Positions 1-6,937 of a stretch of DNA of 9,732 nucleotides are shown in pieces. Positions within the stretch are counted from its first letter, which is position 1. Every line of letters begins with the position of its first letter. The DNA is from Candidatus Woesearchaeota archaeon. Its GTDB lineage: Archaea; Nanobdellota; Nanobdellia; Woesearchaeales; JABIAG01. Made by a program: the position numbers and the translations under genes. The stretch spans positions 1 to 9,732 of the forward strand of contig JAHWHN010000164.1 in NCBI GenBank assembly GCA_019323235.1, read 5' to 3'. The notes beneath the pieces are model-generated. The model did no database searches. It was not told where the DNA came from and worked only from the letters and a program-made list of their open reading frames with translations.

Positions 1-339
1 ATAAGCCAGACTAATATGCCTTGAATTAAAAGTTCTCCATTTTCTATTTGTTTCCATAACTTCTACATAGTTTTTTCTTGTAATTCCTATTCTAAATTTT
101 ATAACATAAAGTTGCTTTGCTCCGAAAATATCCAAACCAAACTCCCCTTTATCTATTGAGGCAAAATATCTTAGAAAAGATTGTTGTTCTAGATTTTTTC
201 TTTTCCTATTTACAGTCATTACTGGGATGTTTGTTCTCTTTGCAATTTTGTTGTCAGATGCACGAGGATTTCTTATTAATTCCCTAATTATTTTAACTTC
301 TGCATCATCCAAAGTCCTTTTTTGAGTAGTTTGTACCAT
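1..339 (-). CDS. Winged helix-turn-helix transcriptional regulator, Lrp/AsnC-like (3' end outside window)
   Basis: The reverse strand reads open from an ATG at 339-337 to position 1 in frame, giving 113 residues with no stop, so the C-terminus lies beyond the left edge. Residues 10-53 look like an Lrp/AsnC-style DNA-binding domain: helix 1 starts LDDAEVKIIREL, a second short helix is SDNKIAKRTN, and a basic recognition helix follows with VNRKRKNLEQ. The pattern 'any helix, then NKIAKRTNIP, then TVNRKRK' is typical of archaeal one-component regulators that sense a ligand through a C-terminal domain. The visible part of that domain (from about residue 60) begins with a beta-rich stretch, LYVIKFRIGI, but the ligand cannot be judged. 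A TATA-like box lies 24 bp upstream of the ATG, suggesting a leaderless transcript. It is divergent from the next gene, which it could regulate; that is inference. The HTH call is good; the exact family is less sure. Confidence 0.75.
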   Translation of the reverse strand, partial: MVQTTQKRTLDDAEVKIIRELIRNPRASDNKIAKRTNIPVMTVNRKRKNLEQQSFLRYFASIDKGEFGLDIFGAKQLYVIKFRIGITRKNYVEVMETNRKWRTFNSRHISLAY

Positions 340-357
340 TTTTAAACCTATTTTGTT

Positions 358-366
358 AAATTTATA
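358..366 (-). promoter_or_regulatory. TATA-like box of the regulator gene, leaderless spacing
   Basis: On the reverse strand TATAAATTT is centred about 24-25 bp upstream of the ATG at 339, the spacing expected if transcription begins at the start codon itself. No Shine-Dalgarno sequence precedes that ATG, which agrees with a leaderless mRNA. Predicted from sequence only. Confidence 0.5.
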
Positions 367-385
367 CTCTTTTAATGACACAAAG

Positions 386-393
386 TATATAAA
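386..393 (+). promoter_or_regulatory. TATA-like box in the divergent intergenic region
   Basis: TATATAAA at this site would place a plus-strand start near 415, leaving a leader of about 22 nt that contains the GGGGTGA ribosome site in front of the ATG at 438. A second AT-rich box, TTAAATATT at 412-420, is closer to the gene and would give an almost leaderless message. The element reads as a TATA box on both strands, so it could also serve the divergent regulator. The choice between boxes cannot be settled from sequence. Confidence 0.4.
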
Positions 394-437
394 TGTTGCT
401 ATCTATAAGACTTAAATATTTGAATTAAGGGGTGAGA

Positions 438-1100
438 ATGAGTAGGAGGAATAAAAAAGAGGCCGAAATGAATACTACTAGAAATCCCATTGGTGAAAGA
501 TTATCTGCAGAAGATATTGAAGAAAGAATTGCTAGATTTCTTATGAATGAGAGAAATAATTTGGGAGAATTTAGCCAAAAGTCTGATTCAGACAACCCAT
601 TCCTACAAGAAATAATTAGAAGAACCGAAAATACTTTTGGAAAACAAGATTTAATTTATCACGATACTACTGCCGATGAAAATTATTATTGTATCATAGA
701 TGATAGTTCTGAAGCAGGTTTATTCTACATTTTACATAGATTAGCTAAAAAAGATTCATCTAAAGTTGGCTTTGATAATTATGATGAAAAGGCAATGTCC
801 GCAATTGTAATTTCAAAAGATTTTCATTTTGATGAAGCAAAGATTAGAGCATGCACTGGTTTTGTCGAAGATAGAGATCATTTTATTGATGAATCCAAAC
901 CAAGAACTTATTCCTTTTTCTGTGAAGTAATGTTTAGTTATGGTGATGAAATAAGAACTCCCTATAAATTGGTATTAAAAGGAGATATTCCTTACCAAGG
1001 AAGTATGGCAGCAAGAAGTGCCAAGTTCTTGGAAGAATTAGAATACAGAATTAATGATGCAATTGAATCAATTCACGAAAGAGGCTTCTTATCAAAATAA
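438..1100 (+). CDS. Hypothetical cytosolic protein, 220 aa
   Basis: I do not recognise this protein. It has no signal peptide and no membrane segment, and it is acidic overall with mixed helix and strand character. The N-terminus is a charged tail (MSRRNKKEAEMNTTRNP), followed by a helical stretch around LSAEDIEERIARFLMNE. The middle has beta-type patches such as YYCIIDD and KAMSAIVISKDF, and residues near 165-185 (SFFCEVMFSYGDEIRTP, then KLVLKGDIPY) look like a strand pair. It ends in a long helix, AKFLEELEYRINDAIESIHE. The ATG at 438 is preferred because GGGGTGA (429-435) lies just before it. A GTG at 432 in the same frame overlaps that site, and an ATG at 468 has a weaker GAGG in front, so the true start could be 30 bases later. 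It stands divergent to a winged-helix regulator and upstream of tRNA-Phe. Confidence 0.8.
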   Translation: MSRRNKKEAEMNTTRNPIGERLSAEDIEERIARFLMNERNNLGEFSQKSDSDNPFLQEIIRRTENTFGKQDLIYHDTTADENYYCIIDDSSEAGLFYILHRLAKKDSSKVGFDNYDEKAMSAIVISKDFHFDEAKIRACTGFVEDRDHFIDESKPRTYSFFCEVMFSYGDEIRTPYKLVLKGDIPYQGSMAARSAKFLEELEYRINDAIESIHERGFLSK

Positions 1101-1104
1101 TAAC

Positions 1105-1113
1105 TTTTATAAA
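1105..1113 (+). promoter_or_regulatory. TATA-like box for tRNA-Phe
   Basis: TTTTATAAA lies only 5 bases past the stop of the preceding gene and about 32 bp before the first base of the mature tRNA. That leaves a short 5' leader of roughly 5 nt for RNase P removal, typical spacing for archaeal tRNA promoters. The tRNA therefore seems to have its own promoter. Confidence 0.5.
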
Positions 1114-1140
1114 GGATTAATTTTTCTGAATATTTATCTT

Positions 1141-1217
1141 GGGACTGTAGCTCAGACTGGGAGAGCGCTACGCTGAAGACGTAGGTGTCCGGAGTTCAAA
1201 TCTCCGCAGTCCCACCA
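1141..1217 (+). tRNA. tRNA-Phe (anticodon GAA), CCA encoded, no intron
   Basis: A complete cloverleaf can be folded by eye. The acceptor stem is GGGACTG (1141-1147) paired perfectly with CAGTCCC (1207-1213), with discriminator A at 1214 and an encoded CCA at 1215-1217. The D-stem is GCTC/GAGC (1150-1153 with 1163-1166) around a loop containing GGG. The anticodon stem CTACG/CGTAG encloses the loop CTGAAGA, placing GAA at 1175-1177, which reads UUC/UUU. The T-stem CGGAG/CTCCG encloses TTCAAAT. All stems are fully Watson-Crick and the anticodon loop has no intron. The D-arm and anticodon loop closely resemble the archaeal tRNA-Phe pattern I recall from methanogens. The T-rich, short downstream gap shows no sign of an integrated element using this tRNA as an attachment site. 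Confidence 0.97.
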
Positions 1218-1264
1218 TTCTTTAAACAATTTTGAAATGAAAAAATTTATAATTAGATTATTTT

Positions 1265-1270
1265 AGAGGA
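1265..1270 (+). promoter_or_regulatory. Shine-Dalgarno site of the 89-aa membrane protein
   Basis: AGAGGA lies 6 bases before the ATG at 1277 and matches the anti-Shine-Dalgarno end of archaeal 16S rRNA. It decides the start codon and shows that this gene, unlike several neighbours, is translated from a message with a leader. Confidence 0.55.
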
Positions 1271-1276
1271 AACGCC

Positions 1277-1546
1277 ATGAATTTAGAATGGAAAGAAAGA
1301 GTTAAATATGCTTTAGCTCACCAAAAGGAAATCGAAGAGAAAAGATTAAAGAGAGAAAAGAAAGAATTCTATAAAAAGTTAAGAAAATATGTTTCAGTAC
1401 CAATATTAATTGGAATTTTCGCAGCATATTTTTTATGGCACCAATATGGTAAAGATGAATTAATTAAAGTCATGTTAGGTTGGATTATTGGGTTAACTTT
1501 AGTTGCAACAATTATGGCATATTTACCAAAAAATATTCAAAAATAA
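1277..1546 (+). CDS. Small membrane protein with basic N-terminal helix, 89 aa
   Basis: I do not recognise a family. Residues 1-37 form a very charged, lysine- and glutamate-rich helix (for example EEKRLKREKKEFYKKLRK) that should lie in the cytosol. Two membrane segments follow, at about 38-55 (VPILIGIFAAYFLW) and 62-83 (MLGWIIGLTLVATIMAYL), joined by a very short loop, so both ends should be cytosolic. AGAGGA at 1265-1270 is a good Shine-Dalgarno site 6 bases before the ATG, which fixes the start. AT-rich boxes at 1220-1229 (TTTAAACA) and 1244-1252 (AATTTATAA) are candidate promoters. It follows tRNA-Phe and has a terminator-like hairpin directly after its stop. It could be a scaffold or a regulator of a membrane partner; nothing in the sequence shows which. 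Confidence 0.8.
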   Translation: MNLEWKERVKYALAHQKEIEEKRLKREKKEFYKKLRKYVSVPILIGIFAAYFLWHQYGKDELIKVMLGWIIGLTLVATIMAYLPKNIQK

Positions 1547-1577
1547 TATTGAATTAGAGTTTTCAATACATATTTTT
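1547..1577 (+). terminator. AT-rich hairpin followed by a T run, possible terminator
   Basis: Directly after the TAA stop, TATTGAA (1547-1553) can pair with TTCAATA (1562-1568) across an 8-base loop, followed by a TATTTTT run at 1571-1577. The stem has a single G-C pair, so it is weak. Archaeal termination relies mainly on the T tract, which makes the run the more meaningful part. Confidence 0.35.
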
Positions 1578-1585
1578 CAGTTATC

Positions 1586-1596
1586 TTTTTAATACA
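1586..1596 (+). promoter_or_regulatory. TATA-like box of the 244-aa gene, leaderless spacing
   Basis: TTTTTAATACA is centred about 24-25 bp before the ATG at 1616, and no Shine-Dalgarno motif lies between them. This is the layout of a leaderless archaeal gene. The box is degenerate, so the call is tentative. Confidence 0.4.
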
Positions 1597-1615
1597 TACT
1601 TTATTTCTAAAAAAT

Positions 1616-2350
1616 ATGGCTAAAGAATCTTTAGATAAAGTACTTGAAGAAGTATCAGATTTGTTTAATGAATACATTGATAGAAATAATATTAAATTGT
1701 CAAATATGACTGATGGATTCTATAAAGAAATGGATTTTAATTCAGAATCATCTTTATTAGGATACTTTGCTGCGCTTAAGAATAAAAGATTTGAAGTTAT
1801 AAAAATCATAAGTGATAAAGAGAAAGAAGCTAAAAGACTTTCCCTGATTTTAGAAACAATTTTTATTGATTCAGAAAATGATATTATTCAAAAATTAAAA
1901 GAACATTACGAAGATTTTGAGTATCCAATTAACAGAAGTAAAGTTAAATTTGTAAAATCCATTGAAGATTTTAGATTACCAAGAAGAGAATTAAGAATTA
2001 TAATTAAGACTGATGAATACCTTAAAAATCTTAAAGACTATTTTCCAAATGTTTATGAGTATCATCAAGATTTAGCAGATAGAATTTTTATCAACTCAAG
2101 ATATCTTTTAGATTTGAGAAATGAAAGAATTAAAAAATCCAGAGATTTAATAAATGAAAATGTAAAACATTCTTATCCTACTTCAAAAGTTGATTTACAT
2201 AAACAAAAAATTTCTAAAGATAATAAACTTTTAACTTTAAATAATAAATATCTTGGTCAACTTAGAAAACAATTCAAATACTCAGCTGAAGAAACAGATG
2301 TTCTTCAAAACATTGTTAATTTAGTTTCTAGTATTCCTTATAGAAAATAA
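1616..2350 (+). CDS. Hypothetical helical protein, 244 aa
   Basis: I do not recognise this protein. It is predicted to be soluble and mostly helical, with no signal peptide, no membrane segment and no cysteine. Long charged helices occupy roughly residues 1-25 (SLDKVLEEVSDLFNEYID), 45-100 (including ISDKEKEAKRLSLILETIF) and 145-182 (with YLLDLRNERIKKSRDLI). The C-terminal 60 residues are basic, with many lysines, before a last short helix around TDVLQNIVNLVSSI. A patch near residues 105-131 (VKFVKSIEDFRLPRRELRIII) is the only likely strand-rich part. The ATG is preceded by an A-run and a TATA-like box at leaderless distance rather than a ribosome site. It converges on the secretion operon across a 12-bp gap. 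The high lysine content could allow nucleic-acid contact, but it also fits simple AT-driven codon bias, so no function is assigned. Confidence 0.8.
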   Translation: MAKESLDKVLEEVSDLFNEYIDRNNIKLSNMTDGFYKEMDFNSESSLLGYFAALKNKRFEVIKIISDKEKEAKRLSLILETIFIDSENDIIQKLKEHYEDFEYPINRSKVKFVKSIEDFRLPRRELRIIIKTDEYLKNLKDYFPNVYEYHQDLADRIFINSRYLLDLRNERIKKSRDLINENVKHSYPTSKVDLHKQKISKDNKLLTLNNKYLGQLRKQFKYSAEETDVLQNIVNLVSSIPYRK

Positions 2351-2364
2351 ATTCTTATTTTATT
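2344..2364. terminator. Shared T-rich end between convergent genes
   Basis: The two convergent genes are separated by only 12 bases. On the plus strand the gap reads as a TTCTTATTTTATT tract, and on the minus strand the sequence just past the stop gives TTTATTTTC. Short T tracts of this kind are enough for archaeal RNA polymerase to terminate, so the small gap may end both transcripts. There is no hairpin. Confidence 0.3.
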
Positions 2365-4564
2365 AGATACTATTTGTAATTTGTCCAGCCATTAGTTGGA
2401 ATACAATCATTACTACAAATGCAATTCCAATATACATAATAGTACTTCTAAATAAATTGATACCAAGAAGATTTCTTTCCCCAAGTTTATCTTCACCATT
2501 CTCAACAGAATTTGCCATAATTGTAAGGATATAAACTATTTGCACTACATAAATTCCAACAACTATTTGAAAATAAAAAGTAGGAATACCGACTCCCAAA
2601 TTTAAGGCATCATTAAAACTTGCACCTTCTGAAGAGAATTCATTTGCCTTATTACTTAAGCTTCCTAGAATATAAGTAATCATAGAAGTAATTCCAATTA
2701 CCACTCCAGAAATTGTTGGAGCTAAGAAACTAATTTGTTGCTTCATTGAAGAAATTATATCAGATAATAAATCTTTTAATCTTTCATCAACCCTATGGAT
2801 TTCTTTAATATATCGAGCTACATTATCCATTGCTTGTGCTGCAATATTTGGTCCTTTTTTCATACTCTCAACAAGTACTTTCATAGTTGAACCAATAATT
2901 TTAGAAGGATAATTTACCAAAGCACCATTTTCCTTATCAAATATGGCATCTTCTAAACCCATACCCAATCTTTGCATGTTATTAGATACTTGATTAAAAA
3001 ATTGTCCTGAAACAGTGTCTGACATTAATTCTCCAACTCTAGGAATTGCAATCTCAGCAGGTAACCCATCACCAAGCCTATTTCCAAGTTGAAATAATGC
3101 AGTAGAAAATTCTTTTTCTAATCTTTTTGTTTCATTTCTTATTTTTATAACATTTGTTGATTTTAATCTATAATATATTCCCACACCAATTCCTAATGCC
3201 AAAGGAATGAATAGACTTAATAATGAAGATAAGAATCCAAATGGTCCAACGGTTTTATATTCATCAAGATCTTCATTATAGATTGATTTATAATCCCAAG
3301 CACAATAAGTTCTTAAACACTCTGCCTCAGGAGTTAAATCATTACAAAAAAAAGCTCCAGTTAAAGTTGGATTTCTGAAATCCCAACAGAGATCATCCCC
3401 AGGAGATGTCCCATAAAAGAATAAAGGAACTAGTCCAAAAATAAAGATTATAAAAAATGTGCTTAATGCAATAATAAAAGGAGAGATTGACAATTCTAAA
3501 CCCAATAGATTAATGTTAACTTTTGATTTCTTTTGAACTTCTTTGTTTTTTGTTATATCCGAGTCACCATATCCAGATGGACGTGTAGACAAAATATTTT
3601 TAGATAAAAAGAAAACTGATACAGGAAGTAAAACATTATAGAATACAGCTAAATGAACCCAAGAAAGTCCCTCTAAGAAACTAACTGCCAATGGTAAAAT
3701 TACTAAACCTAAAATTGGCAAAATTACTCCAAGCATGTGTAAAGTAGTAATAGGATTTTTTAAGTTTTGAGCATAATGAAGCATCCTTTCATAAGTTCCT
3801 TCTAAAATTACATCAAGAGATTTATCCAATAAAGACAATCTCCTTGCATTATCAGATTCTAATAAAGAGGATTCTAATAAATGAATTGCATCAATAAAAT
3901 CTTCATTGAACTTTTTCCAAGATCTTAGATAATCATCCAATGCATCTTTCAAATTATCAAAAGTTTCGTTTTCAACACTCCACAAAATTCTTTCTAAGTC
4001 TAAAGATAAAGGAGGGTCTAGATGATCTGCTGCGAATTCAATTGCTCTTTCTAAATTAGAAGTGTGTCTTAAGTATGCTACTAAATAGAATACGCATAAA
4101 ACCATCTGATTTGTTGTTTTTGATCTCCAGGATGCTGCTAAAAATTTTGGATACCTTTGAAGAGGAAGTATTAATACCAAAGATATTAATAAACTAACCA
4201 TCAGAAAAAACATTGATACATTAAAACTAAATAAAGTTGGAATTACTACAAAACCAACAATAGAAATTAAAACTAATAACATAGGAAACAAAAATGAGAA
4301 ACTATAAACTCCTTCAGGAGTTACATTTAGATGAGCCACATCTATTTGATTTTGCATTTCCTCTTTTACATTTGGAGGAGGATTTAATCTCATGAATTTT
4401 TCAAAAGCATTACACCATTTTTCATACCAGTTAGCAGTTCTGGGGATTAATTCGGATCTAAAATTAATATAATCTCTACTTCTCACTTCAGTAGAATTCG
4501 GATCTAAATCTCCAGTAATTTGATTTAAATACTTTTTTTTTAATTCATTAAGTTCAATAGCCAT
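2363..4564 (-). CDS. Type II/IV secretion membrane platform protein, T2SSF (FlaJ/TadC-like), 733 aa
   Basis: This looks like the polytopic inner platform that couples an assembly ATPase to an archaeal pilus- or archaellum-like filament. Two T2SSF-like cytoplasmic halves are visible: residues about 155-270 (with VAYLRHTSNLERAIEFAAD) and about 485-605 (with LGNRLGDGLPAEIAIPRV and the later RVDERLKDLLSDIISSMK). About nine hydrophobic segments occur, near 88-110, 115-135, 272-296, 302-320, 360-385, 441-465, 610-635, 655-684 and 705-727. Between 385 and 441 lies a polar loop with Cys393, Cys407, Cys416 and Cys421, probably extracytoplasmic and able to form disulfides. At 733 residues it is longer than archaellar FlaJ proteins, usually about 500-570. 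The ATG at 4564 lies inside the end of the ATPase gene, an 11-base overlap that suggests translational coupling. Family membership is confident; archaellum versus pilus versus Tad is not resolved. Confidence 0.9.
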   Translation of the reverse strand: MAIELNELKKKYLNQITGDLDPNSTEVRSRDYINFRSELIPRTANWYEKWCNAFEKFMRLNPPPNVKEEMQNQIDVAHLNVTPEGVYSFSFLFPMLLVLISIVGFVVIPTLFSFNVSMFFLMVSLLISLVLILPLQRYPKFLAASWRSKTTNQMVLCVFYLVAYLRHTSNLERAIEFAADHLDPPLSLDLERILWSVENETFDNLKDALDDYLRSWKKFNEDFIDAIHLLESSLLESDNARRLSLLDKSLDVILEGTYERMLHYAQNLKNPITTLHMLGVILPILGLVILPLAVSFLEGLSWVHLAVFYNVLLPVSVFFLSKNILSTRPSGYGDSDITKNKEVQKKSKVNINLLGLELSISPFIIALSTFFIIFIFGLVPLFFYGTSPGDDLCWDFRNPTLTGAFFCNDLTPEAECLRTYCAWDYKSIYNEDLDEYKTVGPFGFLSSLLSLFIPLALGIGVGIYYRLKSTNVIKIRNETKRLEKEFSTALFQLGNRLGDGLPAEIAIPRVGELMSDTVSGQFFNQVSNNMQRLGMGLEDAIFDKENGALVNYPSKIIGSTMKVLVESMKKGPNIAAQAMDNVARYIKEIHRVDERLKDLLSDIISSMKQQISFLAPTISGVVIGITSMITYILGSLSNKANEFSSEGASFNDALNLGVGIPTFYFQIVVGIYVVQIVYILTIMANSVENGEDKLGERNLLGINLFRSTIMYIGIAFVVMIVFQLMAGQITNSI

Positions 4565-6845
4565 TTTTTCTATGACGCCTTCTCGCTAAACTCTCTTTCA
4601 ACCAATTTTCCCACTCAAAATAAATTTTCTCAGAATCCAAGTATCCAATTTCATCTCTTATTTTTTCAGAAATTTTATGGAACGCATCATTAGAATCTAT
4701 TACGAATTCTGCTTCTAAAATATCATTATCTTCTTCCTCTTCAGAGACTTTAACTAATTTTTCTCTTACTTTAGTTCTTAATAAAATGTTATCCCATACT
4801 GCATCCCAATCGCCCGCCCATTCTTTTACGTTTCCAGCTATGGCTTTAATTATTTCTGATTCACCATTTATTAATTCATCACTTAGAACTAATTCATCTC
4901 TTTCAGCATCATATTTCATTAAATCTACAAAACCACCCTCTCTTAAAGGATCATCAGTCCAATGTTTTCTTACTTCAGTAATTTGAGTTACTCTTCTCCA
5001 TCTATGAATTCCATCAGGACTTCTAATTGGATTAGCAACAATAATTATATCAGTTGCTTTGAATGAAGTTCTTGGAACTCCCAAATCATTTACAACCCTA
5101 TCATATACACCATAAGGACTATCACCGTGAATTGTTCCTGCTACAACATTTGCTAAAGCACCAACCCTCATTGCTTCATATAAGGCTTTTGCTTCTCCAC
5201 TTCTTACTTCTCCAACAAATAATGCTGAATCTCCCAACCTCAAAGTTGTTCTAATTCCATCTTCTGCAGAAATTTCATTTGTACCTTTTGTAAAAGAAGA
5301 AGCTACCTTCATTGATTGAATGTTATATCCCAAATCTCTTAATGCATCAGAAGGTAATTCTAAAGTATCCTCAATTGTAATAATTCTTGCTCTTCTCATA
5401 ATATCTACAAGCACTCCACCCAATAAAGAGGATTTACCAGCAGATCTTGTTCCAGCAACTAACATTGTTCTTGAACCATCAATTAAAAATGATATTAATC
5501 CAGCTGCCATCGAATTAATCATCCTATATTTTATGAATAGTGGAAGAGTCCAAGGTTTAATTCTGTGTCTTCTCCAAGAATATGCTAATCCTGTTGGGTT
5601 TAATGGTGGAGCGATAACTGCAATTCTGGCTCTTGCACCAGGTAATTCTATTTCAGTATCTAATATTGGATTTGCCCCATCTAGTGGCCTTCCAGATATT
5701 AATCTTAATTTTGTTGCCCAACTTTCTCCATCAGATGGATTTGGTATAATATTTGTAATACAATCTCCAAATTCACCATGTACTATGAACATAGGGATAT
5801 TACCCATTGGTGAGTTTATAGATATGTCTTGAATTTGATTATCTTCTAACAAAACTTCAATTAATCCAAAACCAACAGTATACCTTACTAATATGTTTGT
5901 TAATTGTTCTAATTCTTTTAGTCTTAGAACTACACCTTTTTTGTTTGCTAATTCTTCAATTAAATCTTTACCAACATTATAGAAAATTTCTCTCATCAAA
6001 TTTGGATTAACGAATTCAGATCTTTTTGGTTTATGCTCTCCAAGAACTTCCCTAGCAGTATCCAATATTTCATATTTTTCTTCAGTTAATTTAAACTCAG
6101 GAGGCATTATATGATAATAATAAGTTACTTTTCCAGGTTGTTGAAATATTGTAACATCAGTATCATTTACCTTGTAACTACCAATTATATCTCCATCTTC
6201 AGGATATTGAGCCATTAGTTTTGTAAACATAAAATCTGGCTTAATTATTGGTCTAAACAAGTTTTTATAAACAGATCTATCCCCAAGTTTATATCCTGAT
6301 AGAAATGGTTTTACTAATCTGATAAAAGTTGTTTTTTCAAATTCTTTTATAATATATTCTAAATAGTGAATGAACTTTTCAATAATAATTTTTCCTTGAG
6401 GTAAGAATTCATTGTTTTGATAAATTGAGTATTGTTCTCTATGCTCTCTAATTAATTGGATGTAAGCACCAATTGGGTCTTTTCTTAAATCAGTATATAA
6501 CATTCTTTGTAAGAAAGATTGACGAGGAAGAGTTTCTTTTTTCAATTCATCAGGTGCAGTTAATAAGAAAGTTGTCATTTCATGATCTTTTACAAATTTA
6601 TTATATAAGTAAACAATTTCATAAAGAAGCTTAACTTGACTATAATCATATTCAAAATCTCTATTTTTTGTGAAGATAATTTTAGTAACTCTACTAGATT
6701 CTAATAGCATACCGATTGTTCTAGACATACATAATTCATCATCTTCTATTGAAGGAGGGTGTAAAGACCTACGATAATCTACTTTTAGAACTACGTTAGA
6801 CGGCTCTCTTATTATTTCATAAGTGTAATCCTTATCTTCAACCAT
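4554..6845 (-). CDS. Type II/IV secretion ATPase, FlaI/TadA/VirB11-like, 763 aa
   Basis: This is a hexameric-type secretion ATPase that should power filament assembly, or rotation if archaellar, at the cytoplasmic face of the membrane. The core carries every expected motif: Walker A GTRSAGKS (465-472), Asp box IEDTLELP (491-498), Walker B region ALFVGEVRSGEA (541-552) with Glu546, and His box GTIHGDSP (570-577). The family N-terminal domain is recognisable from about residue 205 (GDIIGSYKVNDTDVTIF) through IEVLLEDNQIQDISINSP at 329-346. Residues 1-200 and the acidic tail after about 640 (SEEEEDNDILEAEF near 701-714) are extra compared with FlaI proteins of about 510-550 residues. GAGGG at 6857-6853, seven bases before the ATG, fixes the start, and a TATA-like box at 6890-6881 fits a short leader. 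It overlaps the platform gene by 11 bases and is clearly its partner. Confidence 0.95.
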   Translation of the reverse strand: MVEDKDYTYEIIREPSNVVLKVDYRRSLHPPSIEDDELCMSRTIGMLLESSRVTKIIFTKNRDFEYDYSQVKLLYEIVYLYNKFVKDHEMTTFLLTAPDELKKETLPRQSFLQRMLYTDLRKDPIGAYIQLIREHREQYSIYQNNEFLPQGKIIIEKFIHYLEYIIKEFEKTTFIRLVKPFLSGYKLGDRSVYKNLFRPIIKPDFMFTKLMAQYPEDGDIIGSYKVNDTDVTIFQQPGKVTYYYHIMPPEFKLTEEKYEILDTAREVLGEHKPKRSEFVNPNLMREIFYNVGKDLIEELANKKGVVLRLKELEQLTNILVRYTVGFGLIEVLLEDNQIQDISINSPMGNIPMFIVHGEFGDCITNIIPNPSDGESWATKLRLISGRPLDGANPILDTEIELPGARARIAVIAPPLNPTGLAYSWRRHRIKPWTLPLFIKYRMINSMAAGLISFLIDGSRTMLVAGTRSAGKSSLLGGVLVDIMRRARIITIEDTLELPSDALRDLGYNIQSMKVASSFTKGTNEISAEDGIRTTLRLGDSALFVGEVRSGEAKALYEAMRVGALANVVAGTIHGDSPYGVYDRVVNDLGVPRTSFKATDIIIVANPIRSPDGIHRWRRVTQITEVRKHWTDDPLREGGFVDLMKYDAERDELVLSDELINGESEIIKAIAGNVKEWAGDWDAVWDNILLRTKVREKLVKVSEEEEDNDILEAEFVIDSNDAFHKISEKIRDEIGYLDSEKIYFEWENWLKESLARRRHRKNGY

Positions 6846-6852
6846 TAAATAT

Positions 6853-6857
6853 CCCTC
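6853..6857 (-). promoter_or_regulatory. Shine-Dalgarno site of the secretion ATPase
   Basis: Reading the minus strand, GAGGG lies seven bases before the ATG that ends at 6843, an ideal spacing. It supports the 763-residue start, and therefore the reality of the long N-terminal extension. Confidence 0.6.
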
Positions 6858-6880
6858 TTTTTCCTTCCAATTAACAAAAC

Positions 6881-6890
6881 ATTAATATAG
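6881..6890 (-). promoter_or_regulatory. TATA-like box of the secretion operon
   Basis: CTATATTAAT on the minus strand would put the transcription start about 15 bases before the ATPase ATG, just ahead of its GAGGG ribosome site. It lies in the 92-base divergent region shared with the coiled-coil gene, so both directions may be controlled from here. Confidence 0.45.
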
Positions 6891-6937
6891 GTATTATTAC
6901 ATTTCTGAATTATTAGTATTTAAACATTTTGATTAAA

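Noticed and set aside
432..437. GTG start at 432 for the 220-aa gene
   Set aside because: The GTG overlaps the GGGGTGA ribosome-site candidate, which better serves the ATG at 438. The difference is only two residues.
1141..1546. tRNA-Phe as an integration site for a mobile element
   Set aside because: No integrase gene and no repeat of the tRNA 3' end were found in the window, and the genes beyond it share the same AT-rich composition.
4786..5832. Three plus-strand open frames (4786-4986, 5063-5254, 5320-5832) inside the ATPase region
   Set aside because: They lie antisense to the ATPase core, which has all its catalytic motifs in the minus-strand frame. Their products are low-complexity (runs of Leu, His, Ser) and no promoter or ribosome site supports them.
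6929..6937. TTG start at 6929 for the coiled-coil gene
   Set aside because: No ribosome site precedes it, and an ATG follows nine bases later at the beginning of the typical proline/glutamine-rich tail.
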